DNA of 64,000 nt from Halalkalicoccus sp. NIPERK01 (GCF_030287405.1 NZ_JASVVV010000001.1:248001-312000), one strand, 5' to 3'; shown: positions 1-8,882, numbered from the stretch's first letter. The notes: generated by a model not told the origin, from the sequence alone. Translations and numbers: made by a program.

Positions 1-241
1 AGAGGAGGACGCCGGCCCAGGCGGCGATCCCGATCGCGCGGTCGCTGGGGACGAGATGGAAGAGGCTCGGTCGATCGCGAAACGAGACGGTCTCGACGTA
101 CCGGTCCAGCGGTAACAGGCCGTCCTCGCCCGCCAGTGGCCGGAACTGCCTCGCCGCGACGAGGAACGCGAGCAGGTAGATCACCGCGAGGGCCCGCTGG
201 AAGAGCAGGCGGGCGACCCAGAACCCTTCTCCCTGCCACAT
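1..241 (-). CDS. Lipase maturation factor family protein, N-terminal part (cut by window edge)
   Basis: The first 80 codons of a minus-strand gene are visible, starting at ATG 241. The N-terminus MWQGEGFWVARLLFQRALAV leads into a membrane segment (about residues 12-32), followed by a QFRPLAGEDGLLP stretch and an FRDRPSLFHL stretch. This pattern is typical of the LMF1-like family of multi-pass membrane proteins. In animals LMF1 assists lipase folding; the archaeal role is unknown. The rest of the gene lies outside the window, so length and C-terminal domain cannot be judged. Family assignment is by remembered similarity of the N-terminus only. Confidence 0.6.
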   Translation of the reverse strand, partial: MWQGEGFWVARLLFQRALAVIYLLAFLVAARQFRPLAGEDGLLPLDRYVETVSFRDRPSLFHLVPSDRAIGIAAWAGVLL

Positions 242-565
242 ACGCGGGGTGAACCGATGGAGGGACAAAGGGGTGACGGACGAATCCCGCCGCCCCGCGC
301 CGTCGGGGCACCCCGTGGTACGCCCCGCTCACATCGTGCGAGCAATTCACAAAGGTTATGTGGGTGGGCGTTCCATCCCGGGATGTAGGAGGTGCCTCTG
401 GCGCTGTGAGAACAGTGTAACGATCACTTCCTACGTGGATGACTCCGAGACGGCCTGAGCACCCGTCTCCATTCTCTTGGCGGCTTCGATCCGGCGACCG
501 GTTCGGCGAGCCGACGAGCGCGCCGAAACGTAAGGGCTATTGGTGGATACCTCCTGGACCCGGTC
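242..565. other. Intergenic region without a recognised gene
   Basis: This 324-base stretch lies between the divergent LMF1-like gene and the small membrane-protein gene. It is somewhat AT-richer around 340-360 and 410-430, where promoters could sit, but I see no clear box. The open frames across it are short and look like shadows. Confidence 0.4.
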
Positions 566-805
566 ATGTACGAAGAACTGCTCGAACCGGCGATCCACGG
601 CGCCCTCCTCGTCGGATACAGTTGCGTGGCGGTCGTCCTCGCCATCGCGAGTACGATCGTCGAGTACAACAGCTACCTGAGCCTGACCGCCGGCGAGGGC
701 CTGCTCGGGGGCTGGATGGGGCTGGTCGGCCTCCTCATTCTCGTGTTCGCCTACTACGTCCTCCGCGACAAGGCAGCAGCGGAGTTCCGGTACCTCGTCG
801 GATAA
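566..805 (+). CDS. Small two-helix membrane protein, unknown function
   Basis: A 79-residue protein with two hydrophobic helices (about residues 8-30 and 46-66) separated by a short polar loop, ending in a charged tail. It starts at ATG 566 and ends at TAA 805. The regular codon choice and the hydrophobic pattern suggest a real gene. I do not recognise a named family. It stands alone between divergently and convergently oriented neighbours, so context gives no clue to its role. Confidence 0.6.
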   Translation: MYEELLEPAIHGALLVGYSCVAVVLAIASTIVEYNSYLSLTAGEGLLGGWMGLVGLLILVFAYYVLRDKAAAEFRYLVG

Positions 806-927
806 CCACAGGCCCGGTCGATCGCGATGACCGCCACCGGCCGCCGACACCCGTCACCCGTCGAACCGAATTATCCGATCGTTACGGCCACCGAAGGGTG
901 GTGTAATACCGTATTAACCCTGATAGC

Positions 928-1413
928 TCACGTATCGAGCGCCTCGTGCAGTTCGCTGGCCGACGGCTCCGGGGCGACGCGCGTCACGAACCCCTGGCGT
1001 CGGTCGCCTCGCGGGACGTACTCCGTCGTTCGGTGGCCGGACCCGTCGAGGTAGTGACGCTGGAGGAACGGTCCGTGGAGGTCCGTCGGGCGACCGCTCG
1101 CACACTCACAGCGCTCGTTCCCACAGGCGACGAGTTTCCAGGCGAACGACCCCAGCAGGCCACCGATCTCCACGTTCGCGCGTTCCTCTTCCGATAGGTT
1201 CGCGAGCACCGCCTCCCCGGTCGTCCTCGTGACCGTCACCTTCGACAGGTCCCCGTCCGTGAGCAGTCGGCGTTTGTACGCGACCAGGTCGTCGATCCAC
1301 TCCCGGAGGTCCTCGAGCGTCCCGACGTCCCCTTCGAGAATCTCCTCGTGTACCGCCGCCGGGAACCCCTCCTCGACGCTCTCCGGCGGTGCCGGCCGTG
1401 TAGGACGGTCCAT
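928..1413 (-). CDS. Hypothetical protein with Cys cluster (DUF6788-like C-terminus)
   Basis: 161 residues from ATG 1413; an upstream in-frame ATG at 1440 is possible, but the added nine residues look non-native. The middle is acidic and helical. The C-terminal half carries a C-x4-C-x-C cluster followed by an HGPF-type stretch and an RTTEYVPR motif. That layout resembles small haloarchaeal/bacterial DUF6788-type proteins, in which HGPY...W/R...Y is conserved. Function is unknown; the cysteines could bind zinc. Confidence 0.6.
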   Translation of the reverse strand: MDRPTRPAPPESVEEGFPAAVHEEILEGDVGTLEDLREWIDDLVAYKRRLLTDGDLSKVTVTRTTGEAVLANLSEEERANVEIGGLLGSFAWKLVACGNERCECASGRPTDLHGPFLQRHYLDGSGHRTTEYVPRGDRRQGFVTRVAPEPSASELHEALDT

Positions 1414-1642
1414 ACCGGTCGGTACGGCGGCTAGTAGCATAGTAACTGGCTTCGAACGTCGCGAAACGGTCGGTTAGAGCGGGGGAACGACCCGCGTTCC
1501 ACCTCGATACGGGACCGTTCGGACGCGAACGACCGATCGCCACCGGCCCCGGCGCGCGAGCGACGAAACGACGGCTCGTCGGAGGGCCACCCGTGAGGCG
1601 GTAGTTCCGGCTTTCACCCGCGCGTTGTGTCGCACGCGGCGG

Positions 1643-1649
1643 ATAACAA
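1643..1649 (+). promoter_or_regulatory. ATAACAA promoter-like box
   Basis: Box in the context CGGATAACAATCC, ending 32 bases before ATG 1682 of the lipoprotein deacetylase. The spacing fits a TATA-type element for a leaderless transcript. Confidence 0.5.
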
Positions 1650-1681
1650 TCCTCCGAAGGTCCGATACCTCACCGACCACT

Positions 1682-2923
1682 ATGAGTCGAAACCGACGCA
1701 CGTTTCTCGCTACCGTCGCGGCGCTGGGCGTCGCGGGATGCACTGCGACCCTGCCCGACCAGATCGGCTCCGACGACGACGGGCCCGACGAGGCGGACGA
1801 CGGAGCGCCCCCGTCCGACGCGGACGAGGGATCCGACGGCGAACTCCTGTTCGATTTCCGGGATATTCACGAGTGGGACCTCGCGGCGGGAAACCTCTCG
1901 CCCGACAGGGAGGCCGCCGTCACCGGCGAGGTCTCCGCCCGCCTCGACGGGGAACGCGATCCCGTCCTCAGGATCGACCGGACCGGGCTCGACCTCGACC
2001 TCACCGACCGGCGCCTCTCGATCGTCGGCCGGGTCCACTCCCCAGAGCCCTCGCAGGCGGTCGACGTCATCGTCACCGACGTCGACGGGAACCGGATGCG
2101 GTTTCGGACCCGCTTTTTCAAGACGGACCCCGAGACGGAGTTCATGCCGCTCGATCTGGGGATCTACGAGTGGGACGACACGGCCCCCGACCTCGCTGCG
2201 ATAGACACCCTGCGGATCCAGACGCGATTCGACGAGAACGCGGGCGGCACGCTCTGGGTCGACTCGGTCTACCTGGAGCCGATGCCGGAGACCCCGAAGC
2301 TCATGATCCAGTGGGACGACGGCTTCGAGACCCAGTACACGAACGGGCTGCCGATACTGACCGAGTACGACATCCCCGCGACGACGTTCGTCAACACCGC
2401 CAACCTCGGCGACGGTCGACTGACCGTCGAACAGCTCACGGAGATGCAGGAGGCGGGCTGGGAGGTGGGGAGCCACCTGATGACCCACGCGAACCTCCGT
2501 GACCTCTCCGAGCAGGAGCAGGAGGCCCAGATCCGCGGCGCGAAGGAGTGGCTCATCGACAACGGCTTCGAGGAGGGCGCGGAGTTCTTCGCGTACACGT
2601 ACGGTTCGTACGACCGGACCGGCTACGCGCTGGTCGAGGAGTACCACACCTACGCGATGGTCGGCGGGGACCCCGGGTACGGACTCCCCCGGAACCCGAT
2701 CCACGTCGGCCGGGCCTCACACCGCTCGCTCGAAGCGGCCCGGGAGTACGTCGACACGCTGGTCCAGTGGGGCGGGGTCGGAGCGCTGTTCTGGCACGAA
2801 ATCCCCGCCGAGACGACCCTTCCCGAGTTCGAAGGGATCATGCAGTACATCACCGACCGACGGGAGGCCGGCGAACTCGACGTGATCACGCTCTCCGATC
2901 TGGCCGCGCTCCAGGGCCGGTAA
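1682..2923 (+). CDS. Tat lipoprotein, polysaccharide deacetylase family (copy 1)
   Basis: 413 residues. The N-terminus MSRNRRTFLATVAALGVAGC has a twin-arginine signal and a lipobox with Cys20, so the protein should be exported folded and lipid-anchored. An Asp-rich linker (30-55) leads to a beta-sandwich-like domain (about 57-200), then a NodB-type deacetylase domain (about 205-410). Metal-site motifs are visible: WDDGFE (Asp212-Asp213) and SHLMTH (His265, His269). The family removes N- or O-acetyl groups from polysaccharides. The start at 1682 is chosen because it gives the intact Tat signal. It is a paralogue of the gene at 34612; both share the same two-domain layout. Confidence 0.85.
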   Translation: MSRNRRTFLATVAALGVAGCTATLPDQIGSDDDGPDEADDGAPPSDADEGSDGELLFDFRDIHEWDLAAGNLSPDREAAVTGEVSARLDGERDPVLRIDRTGLDLDLTDRRLSIVGRVHSPEPSQAVDVIVTDVDGNRMRFRTRFFKTDPETEFMPLDLGIYEWDDTAPDLAAIDTLRIQTRFDENAGGTLWVDSVYLEPMPETPKLMIQWDDGFETQYTNGLPILTEYDIPATTFVNTANLGDGRLTVEQLTEMQEAGWEVGSHLMTHANLRDLSEQEQEAQIRGAKEWLIDNGFEEGAEFFAYTYGSYDRTGYALVEEYHTYAMVGGDPGYGLPRNPIHVGRASHRSLEAAREYVDTLVQWGGVGALFWHEIPAETTLPEFEGIMQYITDRREAGELDVITLSDLAALQGR

Positions 2924-2980
2924 TCCGGGGCTATCGAGCACCGGCGGCCGGAAGCCGGCCCCTGGCCCGAAAGGCGACGA

Positions 2981-2987
2981 ATAACTA
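2981..2987 (+). promoter_or_regulatory. ATAACTA promoter-like box
   Basis: Variant box ending 27 bases before ATG 3015 of the small zinc-ribbon gene. Confidence 0.4.
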
Positions 2988-3014
2988 TCGGACGCGGCGT
3001 CCTCCCTCCTAGGT

Positions 3015-3176
3015 ATGCGACCGAGCGAACTCCCCGTGTACTGTCCGTACTGTACCACGAGGGCCGTCGTCGACTGCGACTCCTCGCGGTTCTCGGCCGA
3101 CCGTGTGGCGAGGCTGAAGGGAACGTACGTCGACTGCCGCGGCTGTGAGAACGACTTCGAGATCTACTACTACTGA
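3015..3176 (+). CDS. Small zinc-ribbon protein
   Basis: A 53-residue protein starting MRPSELPVYCPYCTTRAVVD and ending in a Tyr-rich tail. It has two CxxC pairs (YCPYC near residue 10 and DCRGC near residue 42), the layout of a small zinc ribbon that would bind one Zn ion. It is preceded by a promoter-like box at normal spacing. The family is unknown to me; tiny zinc proteins are common in haloarchaea and some affect gene expression. Confidence 0.6.
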   Translation: MRPSELPVYCPYCTTRAVVDCDSSRFSADRVARLKGTYVDCRGCENDFEIYYY

Positions 3177-3280
3177 CGTGGATGCGCGCGCCCGGCGGCC
3201 GTCGTCGACCCGTAGCGTCGGCCTACACGCTCGCCCGTCCGTCCGCGTCATCGGTAGGGACACCACCCGTCGCTAACGTC

Positions 3281-3287
3281 CATATAC
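3281..3287 (+). promoter_or_regulatory. TATA-like box of the PadR gene
   Basis: CATATAC ends 29 bases before ATG 3317. This is a conventional archaeal TATA-like element, unlike the ATAACAA boxes nearby. Confidence 0.45.
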
Positions 3288-3316
3288 TACTATGGCTGGC
3301 GGTTGATGGCGATTCC

Positions 3317-3616
3317 ATGCACGATCTGACGGGGTTCCAACGCGATCTGCTGTACGTCGTCGCCGGCTACGAAAACCCCAACGGACTCGGGATAAAGCGG
3401 GATCTCGAGGAGTACTACGAACAGGAGATCCACCACAGCCGTCTCTACCCCAACCTCGACACCCTCGCGGACAAGGGGCTCATCGAGAAGGGCGAGCAGG
3501 ACCGCCGGGCGAACTTCTACTCGATCACGAAACGCGGGTGCCGGGAGATCGAAGCGCGCCGCGAGTGGGAGTCCGAACAGTTCAGCGAGAAGGAGTCGGG
3601 ACGGATCGACCTCTGA
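3317..3616 (+). CDS. PadR-family transcriptional regulator
   Basis: 99 residues from ATG 3317 (MHDLTGFQRDLLYVVAGY). The fold is a winged helix with a YPNLDTLADKGLIEKG recognition/wing region and the following YSITKRG segment, typical of haloarchaeal PadR-like proteins of about 90-100 residues. It probably binds DNA as a dimer. The start is fixed by the family's usual N-terminus and a CATATAC box upstream. Its target is not evident; it lies at the left edge of the polysaccharide region. Confidence 0.85.
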   Translation: MHDLTGFQRDLLYVVAGYENPNGLGIKRDLEEYYEQEIHHSRLYPNLDTLADKGLIEKGEQDRRANFYSITKRGCREIEARREWESEQFSEKESGRIDL

Positions 3617-3920
3617 TCGGGCCCGGGAACCACCGCCCGCGGGAGCGACCGTCGCCGCCCTCGGAACGGGCGGCCACGGGAGAACCCCTCGCTCCGAAAA
3701 GAACGGCACGGGTGTCGGGGCGGAGCGAACCGGGGTGGGCCGGACTCGTCAGGGAAGGGGTCGTTCGGTCCGGGCCGTGGGTCGCCCGCCCCGACGCCCG
3801 CTTGGACGGCCAGCACTACCAGTACTCCCGACTTACTAGCGGAAACGCGATGGCTCCACGGCTCCATCGTTCGGTAGACGATACGTATGGGCGGGCCGGA
3901 CGGCCACCCCGCGTTCCGGA

Positions 3921-4583
3921 TCAGTCGAGGAGGTCCGGTTCCATCGCTACGGCGGAGCGGGCGACGAGCGAGTGAGTGATCAGGATCGCCCCGAACACGA
4001 CGAGCACCAGCAGGAACCACGCCACGTCGGGCACGGCGGCGAAGGGAAACACCGCCAGGTGATTCAGACCGAGGACGCCCACCCCGGCGACGCTCCCGAA
4101 CAGGTAGAGCCGGTGCCACAGCAGCGTCCCGCCGTGGGTGCGGTGGAGGTATCCCTCCAGATATCGGTAGTCGGGGCCGAGCTCGACGGTCCCCCTCGGC
4201 TGGTTGTACTCGACGATGCCCGCGCGATCGAGCTTCGGCAGGTGCGTCTGGTAGAGCGAGACGTACGCGCGCTTTCGGTCCCGGTGTGTGATGTAGGTGT
4301 CTTCGTCGCTCTCCCAGTTCGCGAGCGCCTCGGCGAGTTCGCTCAGTTCGACGACCCCCTCGTGGTCGTGCAGGTACTCGAGGACGTACCGGCGGCGGCG
4401 GTTCCGCAGGATGTCGAAGACGTCGTCCTTCGTGGGTCGCTGGCCGGATCGGGAGGGCCGGAGGCGCGCCTGAAGCGACTCGTAACCCGGCAGTTGCTTG
4501 ATCCCGTCGAGCATCGCGTCCGATTCGGCCGATCCGTCCGCGTTCGGTTCGTCGTTCCCATCCGTGTACGTTTCGTAGCTCAT
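3921..4583 (-). CDS. DUF7344-type winged-helix membrane protein (copy 1)
   Basis: 220 residues. An acidic N-terminus precedes a winged-helix domain (about 50-145) with the hallmark strings FDILRNRRRRYVLEYL and VSLYQTHLPKLDRAG. Two membrane helices follow (about 160-205). This is the haloarchaeal DUF7344 class of presumed membrane-linked transcription regulators. A second copy is encoded at 21855-22451 with the same layout. Both sit in the polysaccharide region, so they may regulate surface genes; that is inference. Confidence 0.8.
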   Translation of the reverse strand: MSYETYTDGNDEPNADGSAESDAMLDGIKQLPGYESLQARLRPSRSGQRPTKDDVFDILRNRRRRYVLEYLHDHEGVVELSELAEALANWESDEDTYITHRDRKRAYVSLYQTHLPKLDRAGIVEYNQPRGTVELGPDYRYLEGYLHRTHGGTLLWHRLYLFGSVAGVGVLGLNHLAVFPFAAVPDVAWFLLVLVVFGAILITHSLVARSAVAMEPDLLD

Positions 4584-5049
4584 GTGATACGGTGGACTAG
4601 TGTCACCTTCCCCCGCTGAGTCATACTCTCGCGGAGGGTCAATAAACTATGACTGTCATATCCATTCCGTGTGGATCGGGCAGGTGTTTTTCACGGAACG
4701 AAAACGCTAATATATTGTTCACGATCGGAGGAAGATCTTTCATCCGTCGTCGTCGATACCACTGAAATCCCCCATATCGGCTGAATATGCCCGTTCTGAA
4801 GGGGTCCCGATGCGCCGCCGCGTTCGGCTCCCCTTTCGGCACCCGTCGGCGAGGCCGGCAGTGGCAGGCAGCCGTTCGGAACAGTGACATATCCGGTCGA
4901 CGGACGATTCCCGCTCTCACCGACCAAACGACACTCGTGACCCGCGGTAACGTCTCGCTATCCCGCTAGTCCGGGCATAACAACGACGGCCCGACCACAT
5001 CACCCGTCACGTTCGGCCGTGCCCCCTCGCGCGCCGATCCGACCGTACC
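4584..5049. other. AT-richer intergenic region between DUF7344 and glycosyltransferase genes
   Basis: A 466-base divergent spacer. The part from about 4627 to 4790 is clearly AT-richer than the genome, with stretches such as AATAAACTATG and CTAATATATTG that could hold promoters for the minus-strand DUF7344 gene. The right part holds the ATAACAA box at 4977. No gene is supported. Confidence 0.4.
4977..4983 (+). promoter_or_regulatory. ATAACAA promoter-like box
   Basis: Context GGGCATAACAACG. It lies 66 bases before the ATG of the glycosyltransferase at 5050, farther than usual, so a short untranslated leader is likely here. Confidence 0.45.
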
Positions 5050-6117
5050 ATGACCAAGGACACCTCGGTGCTCGTACTCGCCAACCACTCCGATGCGGGC
5101 CGGTTCGAGCGCCACTACGGGCCGTTAGCCGACGTGACGCACGGGACGAGACTGCTCTGTCTGAACGCCGACGCGCGCGTCGAGAACGCCGAGACGACCG
5201 TCGTGCCGACGTTCGGCCACCACTACCTCGGGCTGTTCCTGCTGTCGGCGTGGGCGCTGTACGAGGGGTATCGCGGCGAGTACGACGCTGTCGTCTCCGT
5301 CTCGCTGTTCCCCTACGGCTGTCTCGCGCTGGCGCTGAAGGCGCTCTACGGCTATCCCGCCCACCTCGGGATCATCGGGATCGACCTCGACCACCACGCC
5401 GACGCGTGGTACGGGGCGCTCCCGCGGCGACTCTTCCACCTGTTCGATACGCTCTCCGTGCCGGGCCCGACGCACGTCGAGAAGCTCCACGGCCTCGGTC
5501 ACGCCCCCGAGCGTGTCTGCGTGCTGACCAACGCCGTCGACGTCGAGACGTACGTGCCGGCCGCCGACGAGGAGCGGGTGTACGACTACGTCTGGGTGGG
5601 GCGGTTCAGCCCGGAGAAGGACCCCCTGTTGTTCGTGGAGGCGCTCGCGGTGCTGGACCGGGCGGGCGAGGGGTTCCGCGCGGCGATGCTGGGGTCGGGT
5701 CGGCTCGAGGGCGAGTTGCGCGACCGGATCGAGGAGTACGGCCTCGCCGGGTCGGTCGACCTGCCCGGCTGGGTCGACTCGCCGATCGAGTACTACCACC
5801 GCTCGCGGGTGTTCGTCTCGACCTCGCGGCGGGACGCGCTGCCCCTGACGCTGATCGAGGCGATGTCCTCGGGGCTGGCCTGCGTCGCGCCGCCGGTCGG
5901 TTCGATCCCGGACGTCGTCGAGGACGGCCACAACGCGGTGCTGCTCGCCGAACGCGACCCGGAGACCGTCGCCGAGACGCTGCGGGGGCTACGGGCTGAT
6001 CCGGGGCGAACCGACCGCCTCGGCGAGCGGGCGACGGCGGTCCGCTCGGAGTTCTCGTACGCCAGCGCGCGCGAGGACTGGCGGCGTATCGTCGGCCTAC
6101 TCGTCGAAAGATATTGA
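5050..6117 (+). CDS. Glycosyltransferase family 4
   Basis: 355 residues with a two-Rossmann GT-B layout. The C-terminal half has the GT4 donor-binding region: VWVGRFSPEKDPLLFVEAL, then SRRDALPLTLIEAMSSG followed by a PPVGSIPDVV stretch, corresponding to the family E-x7-E region. It likely transfers a sugar from an NDP-sugar onto a lipid-linked glycan at the cytoplasmic membrane face. A hydrophobic stretch near residues 60-105 could help membrane association. Donor and acceptor cannot be read from the sequence. Confidence 0.85.
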   Translation: MTKDTSVLVLANHSDAGRFERHYGPLADVTHGTRLLCLNADARVENAETTVVPTFGHHYLGLFLLSAWALYEGYRGEYDAVVSVSLFPYGCLALALKALYGYPAHLGIIGIDLDHHADAWYGALPRRLFHLFDTLSVPGPTHVEKLHGLGHAPERVCVLTNAVDVETYVPAADEERVYDYVWVGRFSPEKDPLLFVEALAVLDRAGEGFRAAMLGSGRLEGELRDRIEEYGLAGSVDLPGWVDSPIEYYHRSRVFVSTSRRDALPLTLIEAMSSGLACVAPPVGSIPDVVEDGHNAVLLAERDPETVAETLRGLRADPGRTDRLGERATAVRSEFSYASAREDWRRIVGLLVERY

Positions 6118-6430
6118 AAATCCAACCTTTGAGCGGCGATTCGGGACGGTTCTGATGTCGATAAAGTGCCAATAATTCCGACTTGAAATAGCCGTCGAAC
6201 CGTCGGAAACGACCGCTGGGGCCGGTTCCCGACCGGATAACGGCCGATCAAGAACAAAAGTATGTTTGTAAATCATCTTGTCTACTAGGAAACAGCATCC
6301 CATATATATTCTCATATTATATTCTAAAAAATAACGTCCGACGGTCGTCTGACCGCCGCGTCCGGGCGCGCCTCGACCGCCCTCGGTCGTAGGGGGTGGA
6401 TAACAAGGACCGAAGCCCCCGACCGGGGAG
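6118..6430. other. Strongly AT-rich intergenic segment
   Basis: Between the glycosyltransferase stop and the next transcription unit. From about 6243 to 6345 the DNA is mostly A/T (for example CATATATATTCTCATATTAT), in sharp contrast to the surrounding sequence. It may be a terminator/promoter zone or the scar of an old insertion. An ATAACAA box follows at 6400. Confidence 0.5.
6400..6406 (+). promoter_or_regulatory. ATAACAA promoter-like box
   Basis: Context GTGGATAACAAGG. A GTG at 6431 follows after 24 bases, whereas the main gene starts at 6550, which suggests that the transcript begins with a small leader reading frame. Confidence 0.45.
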
Positions 6431-6553
6431 GTGTCGCCGCCGGGTGCTCCGTCCGGCGCCGCCACGCTACCCATGTCCGACGTACGCCCCACAGCTGTTC
6501 CCGCAGATAGCCCACACGGTACCGCGTTCGCCCCGCCGGGGGTGGACACGTGA
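6431..6553 (+). CDS. Possible 40-codon leader peptide
   Basis: GTG 6431 opens a 40-codon frame whose TGA (6551-6553) overlaps the GTG start of the next gene (6550) as GTGA. It begins at leaderless-transcript distance from the box at 6400. The peptide is Pro/Ala-rich and not recognisable. It may serve to load ribosomes that then re-initiate at 6550. In GC-rich DNA such frames can arise by chance. Confidence 0.3.
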   Translation: MSPPGAPSGAATLPMSDVRPTAVPADSPHGTAFAPPGVDT

Positions 6554-7749
6554 GCGAGCGGGGGATCGATCCCCGAACCGTCACCGATCTGTGTGAGACC
6601 GCGCTCGGGTGGGCGCGGGAGAACGACTACGCGGGCTGGGACCCCTACGACGGCCTCAACTCGCCGATCCTGCCCGACAGCAACTGGCTGTTTCGCCTCT
6701 GTAGCATCCACGCCGTGCAGTGGGCACCGATCAACCTCCGGCCGCTGGTCGGGATCCCCAAGGAGCGCAATCCGAAGGGGATCGCCCTGTTCGCGCTGGC
6801 GTACCTCGACCTCTACGAGGTGACCGGCGACGACGCACACCTCTCGGAGGCGACGCGCCTCCTCGGGTGGCTGGTCCGCAACACCTCCCCCGCGTCCTCG
6901 GAGCCGAGTTGGGGCTACAACTTCGACTGGCAGAACGGCCGGGAGTTCTTCGTCCCGGCGTACCACCCCTCGACCGTCGTGAGCGTCTTCTGTGGCCGGG
7001 CGTTCCTCAGGTACTACGAGGTCACCGGCAACGAGCGGGCGCTCGAAATCGCCGACTCGGTCTGTCGGTTCGTTCGGTGTGAGATCGGCCAGGAACGCGT
7101 CGACGGCTATCGGGTGTACGCCTACACGCCCTACGACTCGTTCGTGGTGGTCAACGTCAACGCGCTGGCGGCGGGCTTTTTCGCCGAGGTGGCGTCCCAC
7201 ACCGACGACGCCAGTCTCGGCCGCCGGGCGGACGAACTGGTGGCGTTCGTCCGCGCCCAGCAGGTCGAGGGCGGCGCGTGGTACTACGCCTGCCCGCCCG
7301 AGCGATCGCACATCTCCCACGACAACTTCCATACCGGCTTCGTGGTCGAGTCGCTCGACCGGTACATGGCGGCCCGCTCGCCCGTCGAGGGCGTCGAACG
7401 AGCCTATCATCGGGGACTGGAGTTCTACCGCGATGCCCTCTTCGAGTCCGACGGCGCGCCGCGGTTCGAACACGACACGCCCTACCCGCGGGACGTCCAC
7501 GCCGCCGCCCAGGCGATCGTCACGTTCGTCCGCCCGCGCGCCGAGAGCGCGGATTTCGCCGAGCGAATCCTCGAGTGGACGCTGTCGAACCTCTACGACC
7601 CCCAGGGCTACTTCTACCGCCGACGCGGTCGGCTGCTGACCGACCGGACGCCCTACATCCGCTGGAGCCAGGGCTGGATGTGTCTCGCGCTGGCGTCGTA
7701 CCTCCGCCGGACGGCGAAGTCGTGGCGGCCGCCTGTCGAGCACCGGTAA
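6550..7749 (+). CDS. Probable (alpha/alpha)-toroid protein of the polysaccharide cluster (copy 1)
   Basis: 399 residues from GTG 6550. The sequence is a series of helical hairpins with aromatic/Gly motifs (GWDPYDGLNSP near the N-terminus, WGYNFDWQNG mid-protein, GAWYYACPPERSHISHDNFH near residue 245). This pattern suggests a six-hairpin toroid, a fold used by many glycan-active enzymes. I recall homologues in haloarchaeal glycosylation clusters carrying unhelpful names such as 'antibiotic ABC transporter permease'; the sequence has no membrane helices. It is paralogous to the gene at 19407-20627, sharing the RP...NxKGxALFA and ERSHxSxDxxHxGF blocks. Activity is unknown. Confidence 0.75.
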   Translation: MSERGIDPRTVTDLCETALGWARENDYAGWDPYDGLNSPILPDSNWLFRLCSIHAVQWAPINLRPLVGIPKERNPKGIALFALAYLDLYEVTGDDAHLSEATRLLGWLVRNTSPASSEPSWGYNFDWQNGREFFVPAYHPSTVVSVFCGRAFLRYYEVTGNERALEIADSVCRFVRCEIGQERVDGYRVYAYTPYDSFVVVNVNALAAGFFAEVASHTDDASLGRRADELVAFVRAQQVEGGAWYYACPPERSHISHDNFHTGFVVESLDRYMAARSPVEGVERAYHRGLEFYRDALFESDGAPRFEHDTPYPRDVHAAAQAIVTFVRPRAESADFAERILEWTLSNLYDPQGYFYRRRGRLLTDRTPYIRWSQGWMCLALASYLRRTAKSWRPPVEHR

Positions 7750-7756
7750 GGCGTGG

Positions 7757-7763
7757 ATAACAA
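7757..7763 (+). promoter_or_regulatory. ATAACAA promoter-like box
   Basis: Context GTGGATAACAATG. It is 15 bases before ATG 7779 but 27 bases before the in-frame GTG 7791, so the box favours the GTG as start of the DUF354 gene. Confidence 0.4.
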
Positions 7764-7778
7764 TGCGCCGCTCCGCCG

Positions 7779-8882
7779 ATGGTGAGGACCGTGACTACTT
7801 CATATGCGACGACGAAGGAACCGACGCCCGCCGCGGTCGGCGGGGGACGGGTCGCGTGGGTCGACCTCGTCAGTCCCGCTCATCCCTCCTTCTTCGAGGG
7901 CCTGCTCTCGGGACTCTCGGGGCTCTCGGTCGAGCCGACGGTCCGGAGGAAGACCGAGACCGTCGCGCTCAGCCGGGCGGCGGGGTTCGACGGCCGGGTG
8001 ATCGGCCGGGACTTCGAGTCGGCGACGCTGCGGAAGGCCGGGATCGGCCTCCGCACGGCGGAACTCGCGCTCGGGATGCCCGCGTGTGACGTCTCGCTGT
8101 CGGCGCGCAACGCGATGTGCGTGCTGGCCTCCCACCTCCGAGGGGTGCCCTCGATCCACTTCACGGACAACGACGTCACGGCCTACGCCGACGGGCTGAT
8201 CGCCGAGCGCCTCTACAACCGGATCGAGGCGAGCGCGACCCACAGTATCGTGCCGGACGCCTTCCGAACCGAGGAGCTGACCCGGTGGGGGATCACCACC
8301 GACCGGATCCACACCTACGACGGCTACAAGGAGGACGTCTCCGTCGCCGGCTTCGAGCCCGACCCGGGGTTCCCCGACCGCCTCCCCTTCTCGGAGTACA
8401 TCGTGGTCAGGCCCGAGGCGCTGACCGCGGCGTACGTCGACGAGCGCGAGGGGACGCTCGTCCTCGACCTGCTCGACGGGGCCATCGCACGGGGGTACAA
8501 CGTCGTCTACCTGCCGCGGGGCCGGGGCGACGAGCGCCTCGCACGGGGCTATCCAGACGACCGGGTGTTCGTCCCCGACGAGGCGCTTTCGGGGTTGGAT
8601 CTGGCGTGGCACGCCGAGTGCGTGCTGACCGGTTCGGGGACGATGGCGCGCGAGGCGGCCTGCATGGACAAACCCGCCGTCTCCTTCTTCCCGGGGCCGC
8701 TGCTCTCGGTCGACCGCCAGCTCCGCGAGGAGGGGCGGCTCTACCACTCGCGCGAGCCCGACGCGATCCTCGCGTACGTCGACTCGCTCGACGGCGACGA
8801 CGTGAAACCCGACCGCAGTCGTTCGACCGCGGTGCGGGCCGAGGTCGCCGAACTCACCGCGGAACTGATCGACGACCTATGA
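7779..8882 (+). CDS. DUF354 protein (glycosyltransferase-like, copy 1)
   Basis: 367 residues. The N-terminal motif WVDLVSPAHPSFFEGLL matches the DUF354 signature (W-D-x-x-x-P-A-H-x-x-F), a GT-B-like family related to MurG/WecB-type enzymes. The C-terminal part has LTGSGTMAREAACMDKPAV, which resembles a nucleotide-sugar binding region. The start is uncertain: ATG 7779 gives MVRTVTTSY, but GTG 7791 fits the promoter spacing better. The stop overlaps the FkbM gene start by ATGA, so the two are co-translated. It follows the toroid gene, as its paralogue at 20748 also neighbours a toroid gene. Confidence 0.8.
   Translation: MVRTVTTSYATTKEPTPAAVGGGRVAWVDLVSPAHPSFFEGLLSGLSGLSVEPTVRRKTETVALSRAAGFDGRVIGRDFESATLRKAGIGLRTAELALGMPACDVSLSARNAMCVLASHLRGVPSIHFTDNDVTAYADGLIAERLYNRIEASATHSIVPDAFRTEELTRWGITTDRIHTYDGYKEDVSVAGFEPDPGFPDRLPFSEYIVVRPEALTAAYVDEREGTLVLDLLDGAIARGYNVVYLPRGRGDERLARGYPDDRVFVPDEALSGLDLAWHAECVLTGSGTMAREAACMDKPAVSFFPGPLLSVDRQLREEGRLYHSREPDAILAYVDSLDGDDVKPDRSRSTAVRAEVAELTAELIDDL

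Noticed and set aside
8117-8878. N-terminal extension of the FkbM methyltransferase
   Set aside because: It is a second-frame shadow of the DUF354 gene; the methyltransferase has normal length from ATG 8879.
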